Origin: Pseudoalteromonas luteoviolacea H33-S
GTDB lineage: Bacteria; Pseudomonadota; Gammaproteobacteria; Enterobacterales; Alteromonadaceae
Direction: 5' to 3'
DNA length: 64,000 nt
Assembly (NCBI RefSeq): GCF_001625695.1
Contig: NZ_AUXY01000046.1
Location: forward strand, 83,541 to 147,540
Part shown: positions 26,701-37,400 of the stretch, piece after piece
Layout: every line of letters begins with the position of its first letter
Position numbering within the stretch: the stretch's first letter is position 1
Program-made: the position numbers and the translations under genes
The notes under the pieces: model-generated
Seen by the model: only the letters and a program-made list of their open reading frames with translations
Databases searched by the model: none
What the model was told of the DNA's origin: nothing

Positions 26701-28049
26701 TAAGCGGGCGATAACACATGGCCTTGCTGCGGTTGTTGAAGGTTAAATTCCACCTGAAAAAGTGGAAACCTATCGCTCTCTCTTTGCAGCGCTAAACGCT
26801 CAATTAATAACAGCGACGGGTAATCTTGATGCGCCAACGCCTCTAACGTCGTATGCTGCATGTGTGTCAAAAATGAGGCAAAACTTTGCTGTGGTTCTAG
26901 TTTTCCACGCAGTACAATAAAATTAAAAAAGCAGCCGCAAATATCTTTAAATTCATCAAGGCTGCGACCCGCCGCCGCTGATCCAACCCAAATATCTTGT
27001 TGCCCAGTATAGCGATGCAAGAGTACTTGAAAACAAGCCAACAGCACCACGTATAAGGTGCTGCCAGTACCATTCACATACGTTTTCAGCTGTTCCGTCA
27101 AGGCTTTTGACAGAGTAAAATTAACGGAAGCACCTATATTTAGCTGCTGCGCTGAACGAGCTCTGTCCGCCGGTAAATCAAGGGGCGCTGGCGGATCGGA
27201 CAACTGCTTTTGCCAATAAGACCAAAGACGTTCTCCTGCATTACTGGAGAACAGCGCATTTTGCCAACTGACATAATCTTGATAACACCAAGGTAAAGGC
27301 GATAGGTCTGAAGGACGATGTCCCTTTATAGACTCATATAAAGATAAAAACTCAGACATTAAATTCCATAACGACCAACCATCAAACACAATATGGTGGA
27401 TGGTCATTAATAAGACATGCTTGTCCTCTGCTTGAGTGATTAAATGCGCTCGAAATAATGGACCTTCTTCTAAGTCAAACGGACGCAAATAAGCCTCCCT
27501 GACTTTTTTAAACACGCCCTCTTCACTGTCTTTGTCAGCAACTTGTAACGTTAATTCGACCCCTTGATGAGCATGAACCTTTTGCATTGCTTGCCCATCT
27601 TGCTCAAAAAATGTGGTTCGCAGCGATGGATGCCTATCTGACAATGCTTGCAGTGCTGACTGAAGTACTCCAGTGTCCAATTTAGACAAAATGCGCCACG
27701 GCATGGCCACATTATATGCCGGGCTTTTTGGCGCATTTTGGTATAAAAACCAAAATGCCTGTTGCCCATAAGACAGCTCAAAAATCGACGTCCGATCACA
27801 CCGTTGCAATGCAGGCAATTGCAAATAGCCGCCTGCGTGATCTGGCTCTGGTTGGCTAATCGCTGCACTTGGTGGCCGCATCAAATAAGTGAGAATATCC
27901 CCCTTATTGGCCTTTAACTGCGCCTTCAAAGCGGGTGAGATCCCCGCCGTTGAGGTACGCACTTTTAACTTGCCATCTTCAACCCAAATCCGACAGCCAA
28001 TTTCCTTGAGATCAGCAAGTAGTGAACGAACCGTTTCCGCCGCACTCAT
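23790..28049 (-). CDS. Terminal NRPS module: TubC docking-C-A(Thr)-PCP-TE
   Basis: A 1419-residue megasynthase. Order: TubC-type beta-hairpin docking domain (1-55: VRSLLADLKEIGCRIWVEDGKLKV); condensation domain with HHIVFDGWS near 218; adenylation domain from LSYGELNVRANRLAHHL (~588) to SGKIDRRAL (~1063); carrier domain with FFDLGGHSILSMRL (~1110); thioesterase with GWSMGGV (~1245) and His in GSHFTMH (~1396). The specificity pocket, read by eye from FDFSVWE, LNQTPS, WVIFGGE and NMYGITETTVH, gives D-F-W-N-I-G-M-V-H, the threonine code. It is the last module and the TE releases the product by hydrolysis or by cyclisation onto a hydroxyl. Its ATG overlaps the stop of the preceding PKS gene by four bases. 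The start and docking domain match the acidic tail of that PKS. Confidence 0.93.
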   Translation of the reverse strand: MSAAETVRSLLADLKEIGCRIWVEDGKLKVRTSTAGISPALKAQLKANKGDILTYLMRPPSAAISQPEPDHAGGYLQLPALQRCDRTSIFELSYGQQAFWFLYQNAPKSPAYNVAMPWRILSKLDTGVLQSALQALSDRHPSLRTTFFEQDGQAMQKVHAHQGVELTLQVADKDSEEGVFKKVREAYLRPFDLEEGPLFRAHLITQAEDKHVLLMTIHHIVFDGWSLWNLMSEFLSLYESIKGHRPSDLSPLPWCYQDYVSWQNALFSSNAGERLWSYWQKQLSDPPAPLDLPADRARSAQQLNIGASVNFTLSKALTEQLKTYVNGTGSTLYVVLLACFQVLLHRYTGQQDIWVGSAAAGRSLDEFKDICGCFFNFIVLRGKLEPQQSFASFLTHMQHTTLEALAHQDYPSLLLIERLALQRESDRFPLFQVEFNLQQPQQGHVLSPAYSATSSSKSQTIHSAGLTLEPFKMPQQEGQFDLSLDVLDVAGQSLSGMFRYNVALFDEDRIQRMLGHFEVILQAVVHEPHTSIAQLPLLTESEQQMWVKKPSVSSEHVPRTTCAHTLFEQHAASNPDATAVIFETQQLSYGELNVRANRLAHHLRRKGVGPDVLVGLFVERSIDIVVGILAILKAGGAYVPLDPEYPADRLSFMVEDADLQVLLCHEATQARLPKCEVQTLDMSSAAIAKECTENPEPLCGSNNLAYIIYTSGSTGKPKGVCVEHRNIVRLFDSTQSTYQFGRDDVWTLFHSHAFDFSVWEIWGALIYGGSLVIVPYTATRTPALFYQLLKEKRVRVLNQTPSAFYQLIEYEQTLSAPQRASLALRWVIFGGEALAPARLKPWYTHRGERGPTLVNMYGITETTVHVTLHVLQPQDAENTSSNIGMPISDLHVYILDQWGQPVPVGIPGELYVGGAGVTRGYLNRPELNAQRFITDPLNSESETPCYRTGDLCRQLSDGTLEYLGRVDTQVKVRGFRIECGEVESALLSHALVKAVVVDAWGEGESKQLVAWVRLDDMAGDPPQLYDFKSHLRALLPGWMIPTRFVFVDTLPLTPSGKIDRRALTVPDAQLCDTSPSYSAPRNSLEADLCETFAELLGTSRVGIHDNFFDLGGHSILSMRLLSILRTRLGIDVPLSVLFQHPTPSTLALAIQENKHWQESLLVPLQSGGSEAPLFCIHPVGGSVFCYQALAESLGTSRSIYGVQALGLEGEAEPLDDIKMMAAQYVKEIITRYPAGPYHLYGWSMGGVIAFEIAHQLLADGREVGMIAIADSTLPSLSTNHQAPKDDEVLLHLLAETGELREAVFAELQDIEPERRCAVLRARLAQAKNPLGPDEIAQLLPIYRANLSALSAYQANALNKEILYFSAAERLAGQGDSLRSGWQEVSTKVVSFEIVGSHFTMHDTAGTEQISEHITAYLTN

Positions 28050-31000
28050 AGCTCAAACTCCTCTTCACCCACTTGCAACGCCTCTGTGGGTTTAACATTA
28101 ACCCCTTGCCGAGGATCTAGCTCTGATGCCAAGTCTAATACAGTGGTGCCTGCTTTCATGATTTGCGCCATGGATAGCTCAGCTCCCAGTTCTGAGCGGA
28201 TCCGATTTCGCAGCTCAATCGTCATCAAAGAATCAAGCGCCATACTATTTAGCGGCTGTTGAACATCAATTTGCCTTGCGGTCATGCCAAGCACTGCACT
28301 CAATTTATTACGAATAAACTCAGTCAATATGGGGGCGTACTCGTCATCACTGGCTTGCGCTAATTGCTGTTTAATCCCAAGCGTATTAGCCACAGGCACG
28401 TCATCCGAAGCCAATACAGATAGAAAATGAGGTACTTTAGGTAACTGACTGAAGAAACGGGTCCAATTTACTGGCAAAACGCCAACTTGTGCATGATGGG
28501 CTTGGTGCAACAAGCTTGTTAACTGAGCCATGCCTTGCTCAGGTGCAATTGGGGTCACCCCCATGGCATGCAAGCGACTTTGCTCTCGTTCGTGACCGGG
28601 CATTCTGGCTGCCATCCCGATACTGGCCCAAGGGCCCCAGTTTATTGACAATGCAGGTAAGCCCATTTGTCTGCGGTAGTGAGCCAAGCTATCCATAAAG
28701 GCATTGGCACTTGCATAGTTTGCCTGTCCAGCTGATCCCAACAGAGAAACCGTTGAAGAAAAGCACACAAAAAAGTCCAACGCGCTATTTTTTGTCAATG
28801 TATGAAGGTGCCAGCTGCCTAAAACTTTAGGTGCCATCACGCGCTCAAAACGCGCCTTATCTTGTTGCACTAGCACGCCATCATCCAACAGCCCAGCCGC
28901 ATGAATAACGCCTTTTAATGCCGGCATGTCTGCGTCTATCTGGTTAAATATATCGGTTACTTGGGCTTCATTGGCAACGTCTGCCCTGATAACACGAACC
29001 TGCACGCCAGTCGCTTGCAACTGCGCAATCACATTTGCGGCTTGTTCCGTCGGTGCGCGTCTTGCAGTTAAAACAAGATGGCGAGCGCCTTGCTTCGCTA
29101 GCAGTGTGGCGACTTCTAATCCTAAATCACCCAGTCCACCAGTGATAAGATAAGTCGCATCTTGGCACACAGGTGTCTGATTTTCCTCACTTGAAGGCAC
29201 AGTCAAAATGACTTTTCCACTGTGTCTTGCCTGCTGCATGTAGCGGAACGCATTAATTGCATGGCTAATTGGAAAAGCTCTGAATGGCAGAGGCTTAAGC
29301 TCACCTTGCTTAAATAGCCACATGAGCTTTTTCATCATGCCTTGAACTAAATCTGGCTGGTCTTGACCCAATTGCGCTAGGTTTATCCGATGGTATGCCA
29401 ATTCAGGGTTAAATGCCTGAACCTGCTCAGGCAGCCATGTATTGACCACTGAGATCTCTAAAAAGCGTCCACCCGTTCGCAATACTGATAAGCTTTTTGG
29501 AATAAAGTCATCTGAAGTCAATGAATTTAAAACTACATCTACCCCTTCCCCATGGGTCACTGCCATGATCTGCTCGGCAAATTCTGTGGTACGAGAATGC
29601 ATGATGTATTGAACGCCCATCGCTTCAAGTTGCGGCCATTTACTGGGACTTGCGGTGGCAAATACCTCTGCACCTACAAGCTGCGCAATTTGTATCGCCG
29701 CCATACCAACGCCACCGGAACCCGCATGGATCAGCACTCGCTCCCCTTTAGACAATTTGGCAAGTTCGTTCAGTGCATACCAAGCAGTTAAGAACACCAC
29801 AGGGATAGTCGCTGCGGCTTCAAAGCTAAGCTGCTCAGGTTTGGCCACCACTTCACTTGCGTCAACCAGCACGTACCTGCTGAAGCTATCCGGTGCTGCT
29901 GCAATGACGGCATCCCCGACATTAAACTCTGTGACACCTTCGCCAACAGCCACGATTTCGCCCGCGCACTCTCCACCAAACGGGGGACTGCCCGGATACA
30001 TGCCTAATGCATTGAGCACATCTCTAAAATTTAGGCCCGCAGCACGCACTTGGATCTCAACTTGGCCTTGTTTTGGTGCTGGGCGAGAGACATTCACAAG
30101 CGCCAGCGCATCGAGCGCACCTTTTTCAGCCATCTGCATATTAAATGCGCCTTGAGGCAAATCTAGCTCATCTTTTACTCCCTTTGGATCATGCTGTACC
30201 AACCTCGCGACAAAGCGATCATGACCATGTAAAGCAATTTGATCTTCACTATTATCCGCGCCAAGTTCAGCATATAAAGGCCCAATGTCATCAATTTGGC
30301 TCAGGTCAACACATGTACAGGCCAACTCTGGATGCTCCATCGCGATCACCTTGCCTAAGCCCCACAGAGGCGCTTGCGCTACGGCTATCTCTGAGATATT
30401 GGCACCAGTACTGACCGCATTGTGAGTCACCAGCCACAGCTTGCTCGACCAGCCCAGTTCAGCCATTGCCTGTACCAAGTGTAAGGTACCTGCACAGACA
30501 AGATCTTGTGCTTGCAGCAATGATTGTTGGCATAACTCGTCAGAATCAGGGGCGCCTAAGCTCCACAAGTTAATCACCGCCACAGGCGCGCTAGATTGCT
30601 CGGTGTAATAGTGATTTAAAAGCTGTTTAAATTCAGTTGGATCGGATGGGTTCACTGATAATTTAGCATCACTTTGAATACTCTCACTTTGGGCACTATC
30701 AGCTCGGCTACCCGTGCTGGCATAAACCAACACACAAGATTTACCCTCTTGTTCTAGTTTGTCTGCTAGTTTTTTCCCTGTGCCCTGTTTATCCGCCAAT
30801 ATCAACCAAGTACCTTGGCCAATATTATTAAGGTGAACTTTAGAAATGAGCTGTTGTTGTTGCCACTCTATCTGATAAAAGTCGTTCGACTGGTTTTTAA
30901 AGTGGTGCATCACTGTCGCGTCAGCCACACGGCCAATTTTAAATCCGGTGACTTCAGCAACCAATTTACCTTGGCTATCAAATAAGGCGATATCCGTGAT

Positions 31001-34000
31001 CACTTGATCATCACTTTGCTCAATCAAACGCACAAAGCTCCATAGCTGTTGCACGCCTTGCTGATGAACCGTCAATGCATCCAAGCCGATCGGCATAAAA
31101 GTCCCTTCAGAAGGCTTGGCAACGGCAGCACCTAAGATTTGAATACAAGCATCAAACAGGGCTGGATGAAGATGATAGTGAGAGAGTTCATTGGTGGTGA
31201 TACATTCGGGCAATTGAACGTGTGCCAAGGACATTGAGTTGCCTTTTTGCAACTGCGTGATGCCACGAAAACTTGGTCCATAATAAACACCGCGCTCACC
31301 GGCCATACTGTAATGTTCATCAACACTTAACTCAACAGGGCATTGAGCTTGTAATTCCGCTGACGTCACTACACGTGGCGAAGAGGTTGGCACGCTCGCG
31401 GCGAGTTTCCCTGATGCATGTACCTGCCATACTGATCCATCTTGTTGGCTCAATATTTTAAACTCATAGCCATGCTCACTCGGGCTTAAAACCACTTGCA
31501 TGATCTGAGAACCTGTCTGCTCCAAGATCAGAGCTTGCTCAAACCTAATGTCTTGTATATGCAGTGTGTCCTGTGCAGCAGTCACCGCTTTACCCGCAGC
31601 CATGGCCATCTCAAGGTAACCCGTCGCAGGAAATACCATGGCATCAAAAAAGCGATGCTCACTCAGCCAAGTCGTTACCGACACATCCACTTCAGACTCA
31701 AAGTAAATCTTATCTGAGTCAGCCAAACGCAGCTTTTTGCCCAGTAAAGGGTGCAGTTTAGGATCTTGGTAAGTGCGTGGCTTTGAGGTCTTTTTTTCAA
31801 CCCAGTGGCGTTCACGCTGAAACGGATAGGTCGGCAGGTGCACTTTACTTCGCGCATAATCAGCATCAACTGCGAGCCAATCAACCTCGCCTCCTTGGTT
31901 GTGCCACTGCCCTAGGCTTTCTAACAATTGCTGCCAATCAGGCTTGTTATCTCGCAAGCTTGGGAGCTGAATAATCTCGGTATCATCCGCTAAACACTGC
32001 CTTGCCATGCCAAGCAGAACAGGCTTTGGACCGACTTCCAGTAACACCTGAATACCCTGTTTTTGCAGTGTCTCGACACCCGCAGCAAAGCGCACCGGTT
32101 GGCGCACCTGTTTCACCCAATAAGCAGCTGAGCAAAGCGCTTCACCACTCATATCTCCACTAACCGTCGAGCAAATGGGTAGCTTAGGCTTCGCATAACT
32201 AACCGCCGTTGCGACCTTTTCAAACTCATCTAACATGGGCGTCATCATCACAGAATGAAAAGCATGAGACACGGCCAGTTTTTTACCTTGGATCCCTTGC
32301 TCAGATAAGCCCGCAGCAAGCTGCTCAATCGCATCTGATCCTCCTGAGAGCACCACACTTTGCGGGCCATTTATCGCCGCAATTGAGAGCGCATTGCTAT
32401 CAGCAATCAAGGATTGCGCTTTGGCCTCGCTGATTGGCAATGCCAACATTTCACCGCCAAGGCACAGCATGTGCATCAAACGACCTCGCGCTGCGATAAG
32501 TGTTAACGCATCTTCTAAACTGAATACACCTGCAATACACGCTGCGACGTATTCACCCACACTGTGTCCCATCAAGACATCTGGCTTTACACCCCATGAC
32601 TGCCATAGCTTCGCGAGGGCATACTCAATGCAAAATAATACAGGCTGCGTATACACCGTCTGATTGATGTCAGTTGGCGCCTCACTTTGCTCATAAAGTA
32701 GTTTCAGTAACGGCACATTTAATGGACGCAAAATTGCATCGCACCGCATCAGTGTATTTCTAAACAACGGCTGCGTTTCAAACAGCGTGCGACCCATACC
32801 AAAATATTGTGCGCCTTGGCCGGTAAATAAAAAGGCCGTTTTTGGTGCGGCTTCTGTGGCAATACCTTGCTGGTACTGATGGCTTCGCAATTGGGCTTGA
32901 GCCTCACTAATAGAGCCTGCAACCAAGCTTAAGCGATGTGCAAAGTGGCTCCGCCCTTGTGCAGCGCTATAGCAAACATCCGCAAAATCTGACTGTGGAT
33001 TTTCAGTAAACCAACTGTCATATGACGCGATAAGGGCATTCAAGGCCGGTGCGGTTTTAGCCGACAACGTCAATAAATGTTGCGGGCGCTGCGCATTGAC
33101 TTCAGGTGCTTGACCGACAATATTCGGCGCTTCTTCAAGGATGACATGGGCATTGGTGCCGCCAATGCCAAACGAGCTCACCCCGGCACGGCGGGGCTCA
33201 TCTTCACTTTGCCAATCTGCCAATTCGGTATTCACGTAAAACGGGCTATTGGCAAAATCAATATTGGGATTGGGTGACTGGTAATGCAAACTGGGTGGAA
33301 TTTGTCGGTTTTTCAGCGCCAGCACGGTTTTAATTAACCCTGCTACGCCCGCTGCTGCATCGAGGTGGCCAAAATTAGATTTCACTGTGCCAATTGGGCA
33401 AAACCCGACTTTGTCAGTCGATTCTCTAAATACACGAGTCAGTGCGGCGATTTCAATAGGATCGCCAAACGCGGTCGCAGTGCCGTGTGCTTCAATATAA
33501 GAAATGGACTCTGGTTCAACATCAGCAATGGCCTGTGCTTCCATCACCACCGCCGCTTGCCCTTCGGCACTGGGCGCTGTGTACCCTACTTTTTGCGCAC
33601 CATCATTGTTGATGGCAGAGCCTTTAATAACAGCGTGAATGGTATCCCCATCCGCCATTGCTTCTGTTAATGGCTTTAACACCACAATGCCTGCGCCATT
33701 CCCAAATAAGGTGCCTTTAGAGTCCGCATCAAAACTGCGGCAATGTCCATCAGGAGAGAAGATCATGTCCTCCTGATAGAGATAACCGCTTTTTGCAAAG
33801 TTGCGAATAGCCACGCCACCAGCAAGGGCAACGTCACATTCACCATTGAGCAGATTCTGACACGCCATATGAATCGCAACTAAGGCACTAGAACAGGCAG
33901 ATTGAATAGTGACAGCCGGTCCTCTCAAATCTAGCTTGTATGCGATGCGAGTACTCAAGTAATCTTTTTCGTTACCTGCCAGTCCAGCTAGCCCGACATC

Positions 34001-34417
34001 CTCTGGCGTGAGGTGGTCAAAAAAGTAGCTATTAAGTGCAGCGCCTGCATAAACACCAACCACTTCCTCTGTCTCACCCGCTTTAAAACCTGCGTCTTCT
34101 AATGCCTCCCACGCACACTCCAAAAAGATCCGCTGCTGCGGATCCATGATCTGCGCTTCTTTGGGGGCAAAACCAAAAAAGTCGGCATCAAACATATCGA
34201 CATCAAAAGGCGTTGGGCTTGCTTTCACATAGTTAGGCATCGCCAGCAGATCAGGATCAACGCCCGCATCTAATAGTTCTTGATCAGAGAAAAAAGAAAC
34301 AGACTCCTTCCCCTCTCTGAGATTTTCCCAAAACGTCTTTATATTTGGCGCTCCTGGGAAGCGACAAGACATACCAATAATCGCAATATCAGACTCATGA
34401 GGTAAATGCGCGCCCAT
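28046..34417 (-). CDS. Type I PKS: KS-AT-DH-ER-KR-ACP (fully reducing)
   Basis: A 2123-residue module. KS with VTIQSACSSALVAIH (active Cys ~176), EAHGTATAFGDP and NFGHLDAAAG; AT with GHSVGEYVAAC (~617) and SHAFHS, the malonyl-type signature; DH with HRFFDAMVFP (~921) and LHPALFDACIQ (~1086); ER with LNFRDVLNALGMYPG (~1469) and IHAGSGGVGMAA (~1562); KR with YLITGGLGDLG (~1756) and SST-x-NYASAN; ACP with LNSMALDSLM (~2062). The chain extended here should be fully reduced at the beta carbon. DH motif carries Asp where HxxxGxxxxP has Gly. The C-terminus is an acidic tail ending GEEEFEL, a short-linear-motif docking element suited to the TubC domain of the next protein. Starts in TGATG overlap with the Cy-A-Ox NRPS. 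Confidence 0.93.
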   Translation of the reverse strand: MGAHLPHESDIAIIGMSCRFPGAPNIKTFWENLREGKESVSFFSDQELLDAGVDPDLLAMPNYVKASPTPFDVDMFDADFFGFAPKEAQIMDPQQRIFLECAWEALEDAGFKAGETEEVVGVYAGAALNSYFFDHLTPEDVGLAGLAGNEKDYLSTRIAYKLDLRGPAVTIQSACSSALVAIHMACQNLLNGECDVALAGGVAIRNFAKSGYLYQEDMIFSPDGHCRSFDADSKGTLFGNGAGIVVLKPLTEAMADGDTIHAVIKGSAINNDGAQKVGYTAPSAEGQAAVVMEAQAIADVEPESISYIEAHGTATAFGDPIEIAALTRVFRESTDKVGFCPIGTVKSNFGHLDAAAGVAGLIKTVLALKNRQIPPSLHYQSPNPNIDFANSPFYVNTELADWQSEDEPRRAGVSSFGIGGTNAHVILEEAPNIVGQAPEVNAQRPQHLLTLSAKTAPALNALIASYDSWFTENPQSDFADVCYSAAQGRSHFAHRLSLVAGSISEAQAQLRSHQYQQGIATEAAPKTAFLFTGQGAQYFGMGRTLFETQPLFRNTLMRCDAILRPLNVPLLKLLYEQSEAPTDINQTVYTQPVLFCIEYALAKLWQSWGVKPDVLMGHSVGEYVAACIAGVFSLEDALTLIAARGRLMHMLCLGGEMLALPISEAKAQSLIADSNALSIAAINGPQSVVLSGGSDAIEQLAAGLSEQGIQGKKLAVSHAFHSVMMTPMLDEFEKVATAVSYAKPKLPICSTVSGDMSGEALCSAAYWVKQVRQPVRFAAGVETLQKQGIQVLLEVGPKPVLLGMARQCLADDTEIIQLPSLRDNKPDWQQLLESLGQWHNQGGEVDWLAVDADYARSKVHLPTYPFQRERHWVEKKTSKPRTYQDPKLHPLLGKKLRLADSDKIYFESEVDVSVTTWLSEHRFFDAMVFPATGYLEMAMAAGKAVTAAQDTLHIQDIRFEQALILEQTGSQIMQVVLSPSEHGYEFKILSQQDGSVWQVHASGKLAASVPTSSPRVVTSAELQAQCPVELSVDEHYSMAGERGVYYGPSFRGITQLQKGNSMSLAHVQLPECITTNELSHYHLHPALFDACIQILGAAVAKPSEGTFMPIGLDALTVHQQGVQQLWSFVRLIEQSDDQVITDIALFDSQGKLVAEVTGFKIGRVADATVMHHFKNQSNDFYQIEWQQQQLISKVHLNNIGQGTWLILADKQGTGKKLADKLEQEGKSCVLVYASTGSRADSAQSESIQSDAKLSVNPSDPTEFKQLLNHYYTEQSSAPVAVINLWSLGAPDSDELCQQSLLQAQDLVCAGTLHLVQAMAELGWSSKLWLVTHNAVSTGANISEIAVAQAPLWGLGKVIAMEHPELACTCVDLSQIDDIGPLYAELGADNSEDQIALHGHDRFVARLVQHDPKGVKDELDLPQGAFNMQMAEKGALDALALVNVSRPAPKQGQVEIQVRAAGLNFRDVLNALGMYPGSPPFGGECAGEIVAVGEGVTEFNVGDAVIAAAPDSFSRYVLVDASEVVAKPEQLSFEAAATIPVVFLTAWYALNELAKLSKGERVLIHAGSGGVGMAAIQIAQLVGAEVFATASPSKWPQLEAMGVQYIMHSRTTEFAEQIMAVTHGEGVDVVLNSLTSDDFIPKSLSVLRTGGRFLEISVVNTWLPEQVQAFNPELAYHRINLAQLGQDQPDLVQGMMKKLMWLFKQGELKPLPFRAFPISHAINAFRYMQQARHSGKVILTVPSSEENQTPVCQDATYLITGGLGDLGLEVATLLAKQGARHLVLTARRAPTEQAANVIAQLQATGVQVRVIRADVANEAQVTDIFNQIDADMPALKGVIHAAGLLDDGVLVQQDKARFERVMAPKVLGSWHLHTLTKNSALDFFVCFSSTVSLLGSAGQANYASANAFMDSLAHYRRQMGLPALSINWGPWASIGMAARMPGHEREQSRLHAMGVTPIAPEQGMAQLTSLLHQAHHAQVGVLPVNWTRFFSQLPKVPHFLSVLASDDVPVANTLGIKQQLAQASDDEYAPILTEFIRNKLSAVLGMTARQIDVQQPLNSMALDSLMTIELRNRIRSELGAELSMAQIMKAGTTVLDLASELDPRQGVNVKPTEALQVGEEEFEL

Positions 34418-37400
34418 CAGCTACCCTCCTGCGGGTTTGATCGATGTTTTTTACGTGCTTGCTTGCGTCGCTGCGTTGAGCCTCGGCGATCTTGTCGTTT
34501 ATCTGCCTTACTGGCTATTGCCTCTTCTACCTTCTCCTCTTGACCAAGATAACGCGCAAGCGCATCTATCGTTGAGTGCTGGAATAGCTTGGTAACGGGG
34601 ATCTCTTGGTGATAAATTTCCCTCAACTTAGATTGCATCCTGACAATCAGCATGGAGTCTCCCCCGGCTTCGAAAAAGTTATCATGAATACCGATATTGT
34701 CATGTCCCAACAACGCTGCCCAAATCTGCGCAATGGACTTTTCAAGTGCACTGTCCGGCGCCACAAATTCAGGTTTCTCGATTTCTTGATTGTCAATTTG
34801 CGCGTGTAAGGCCTTGCGGTCCACCTTGCCATTGGCTGTTAATGGCAAGGCCTCAAGTAGCTCAAACGTACTCGGCACCATATAATCTGGCAGTCTTGCG
34901 CTGACGAAGTCTTTCAATTTATCTGCAAGAGACGCTGTTTTTGACACCGGACGCGACAGTTTACGCGTCTGCTCAGGATCAATGCCTCCGCCAAGGAAGG
35001 TATACAGGGGTAAATGACGCTCACCTAACCCAAATAGTGCCTCGACTGCAGAGAGATCCTGCTTGCCAATCGGGCAAAGGCCAATACCATGGCGTGTCGA
35101 AGACTCCATCAACATCTGACCTATATGTCCGGCTTCTAGAAGTGAAAAGCGCTCGGAGTAATGCGCATATAAAGGCTCTATGGCACTGAGATCACTGATC
35201 AAGAAAATTGCAAACGCGGCTTCCTCATAAATATCAATGTTGCCAGCAAATACTTGCTCGCCTATGTCATTTGTTTTGGCCATTTGCAGTAGCGAGTTTC
35301 TCACTGGATGATGGTAATACACACCGCCTTCGAGTCCTGCTACGCGGTTTGGTTTGACGTATACGTAACACTGAACAGGATACAAGCTACCTGCGGATGG
35401 GTAGCGATACTTAGGGAGAGGTGTCTCCTCAAGCGTTACTGCACTTAGGTGTGACAACAACTGACCAAGGTGCTCTTGTGCTAATGGGTCTTGACGAAAC
35501 TCACGGTAACTTTGTCGTGTCAGCCAAGCTGACTCCACCACCTCTGGCGCGGCAATGGGGATTTCAACCATGCCGTCTTCTACTTTGCGTACACCCGGCT
35601 GCGTCAGTTTAAATTCTAACCCTGCAAACTGATCTAAGATCACCTCCTCTTGCTCTGCCTGTTCACCATCGCCAGTAGGCTGCCCAGTTCCTTCAGGCAC
35701 CACAAATGCCGCCAACGATTGCAGGTTGCGCTCACCGCCCACTGCGGTAACAACCGCGTCACGAATGCCCGGATATTCACTGATCACTGATTCTATTTCA
35801 TTTAACTCAATGCGATGACCTCGGATCTTCACCTGAAAGTCAGAGCGCCCCATGATCTCTAAATTACCATCTGGTAGATAGCGAGCGAGATCGCCACTCT
35901 TATACAGGCGCTCACCGGTTTGCGGATGAGTGATAAAGGTTTCATTGGTTTTTTGCGCATCTCCCCAATACCCTTTTCCTAAGCCTCGACCACCCACGTA
36001 TAAATCACCCGTCACCCAAACAGGGCGAGGCTCTAACTTATCGTTTAGGACATGTAGGGTTTGGTTCGCAAGTGGTTTACCATATGGGATACTTGTCCAA
36101 CTGGGGTCAACCTCTTCAATCACATAATGATTGTTCCAAATCGAGGTTTCTGTTGGGCCACCTAATCCAACAATCATCACATCCGACGACAATTGACGAA
36201 TGCGATCCGGTAAATCAACAGGGATCCAATCACCGCTCATCATAACCAGTCGCATACTCGATGCTAAATCACCTCCACTGGACTCAAGGTAATCCACCAA
36301 CATTTGCTGCAGCGCAGGAACTGTGTTCCAAAGCGTAACCTGATGCGTATTTATCAGTTCTCGCCAGTGAGCGGGGTCGCGCAGCCCGCCATGTTCGGGG
36401 ATCACCAACGCGCCCCCTGCGCTCAAAAGACCAAATACATCGTAAACGGATAAATCAAAGTTAAGCGCAGAGAGACAAATTGCTCTGTCTTTCTCTGTGA
36501 CCCCCAATTTGCGATTCACATCTAAAATCGTATTGACTGGACCACGATGCGGTAGCATGGTCCCTTTTGGCTTGCCTGTTGAGCCTGAGGTGTACAGCAC
36601 GTAGGCAAGATCTTCGGCACTGATTGAGACATCTGCTACTTCGGTATTTTGCTGTGCTAGATTCTCATCAGTGATGATAAGTTGCAGCGAATCAGCGGGC
36701 CACGCTAGCGTCTCAAATTGCGGCTGTGTTAATACCAAGCTCACTTGCCCATCGGCTAAAATAGCGTGGCGACGAGCATCAGGTTGATTAGCATCCACTG
36801 GCAAATAAGCAGCACCTGACATCAAGACACCCAGCACAGCAACAATTTGCTCCCACCCTTTTTCCATTGCCACAGCAACTAAGGTATTGGGTTCAGCACC
36901 TTGTTGCTGTAGCCAATTAGCAGTGCGCTTAGCAAGGTCTAGTAACTCACCATAGGTCAAGGTTCGAGACGCAGAGATCACCGCGATTGCATCTGGGTTT
37001 TTTATGGCTTTCGCTATAAATAATTCGTGTAAAAGCGCTTCTGAAGGCGTTTGCGCAGTGTCATTGATAAGCGCACGATGCATCAATTGAGTCGCTAACA
37101 ACTCATCTTGGAATGACGCCTTTTGCCACGCTGTTTCATCGGTGGCCAGCAAGGTAAGCATGTCACAATACGCATTAAACATGCTTTCTAATAATCCTGC
37201 AGGGAAGCGCTCCTCAACGCAGTCCCAACTCACAATCAGCTCACCTTTAATTTCCGCCAATTGATGATCAAAGAGCACTTGAGGGGTTTGCGTGATGCCA
37301 TATACCGAGTCGCCAAGCCATCCTTTTGGTGACATGTCGCCTGCAAAGCTTTCCTGCTCAGAGCCTGACCACAAGGTACTGGTGAATACAATTGGCATGG

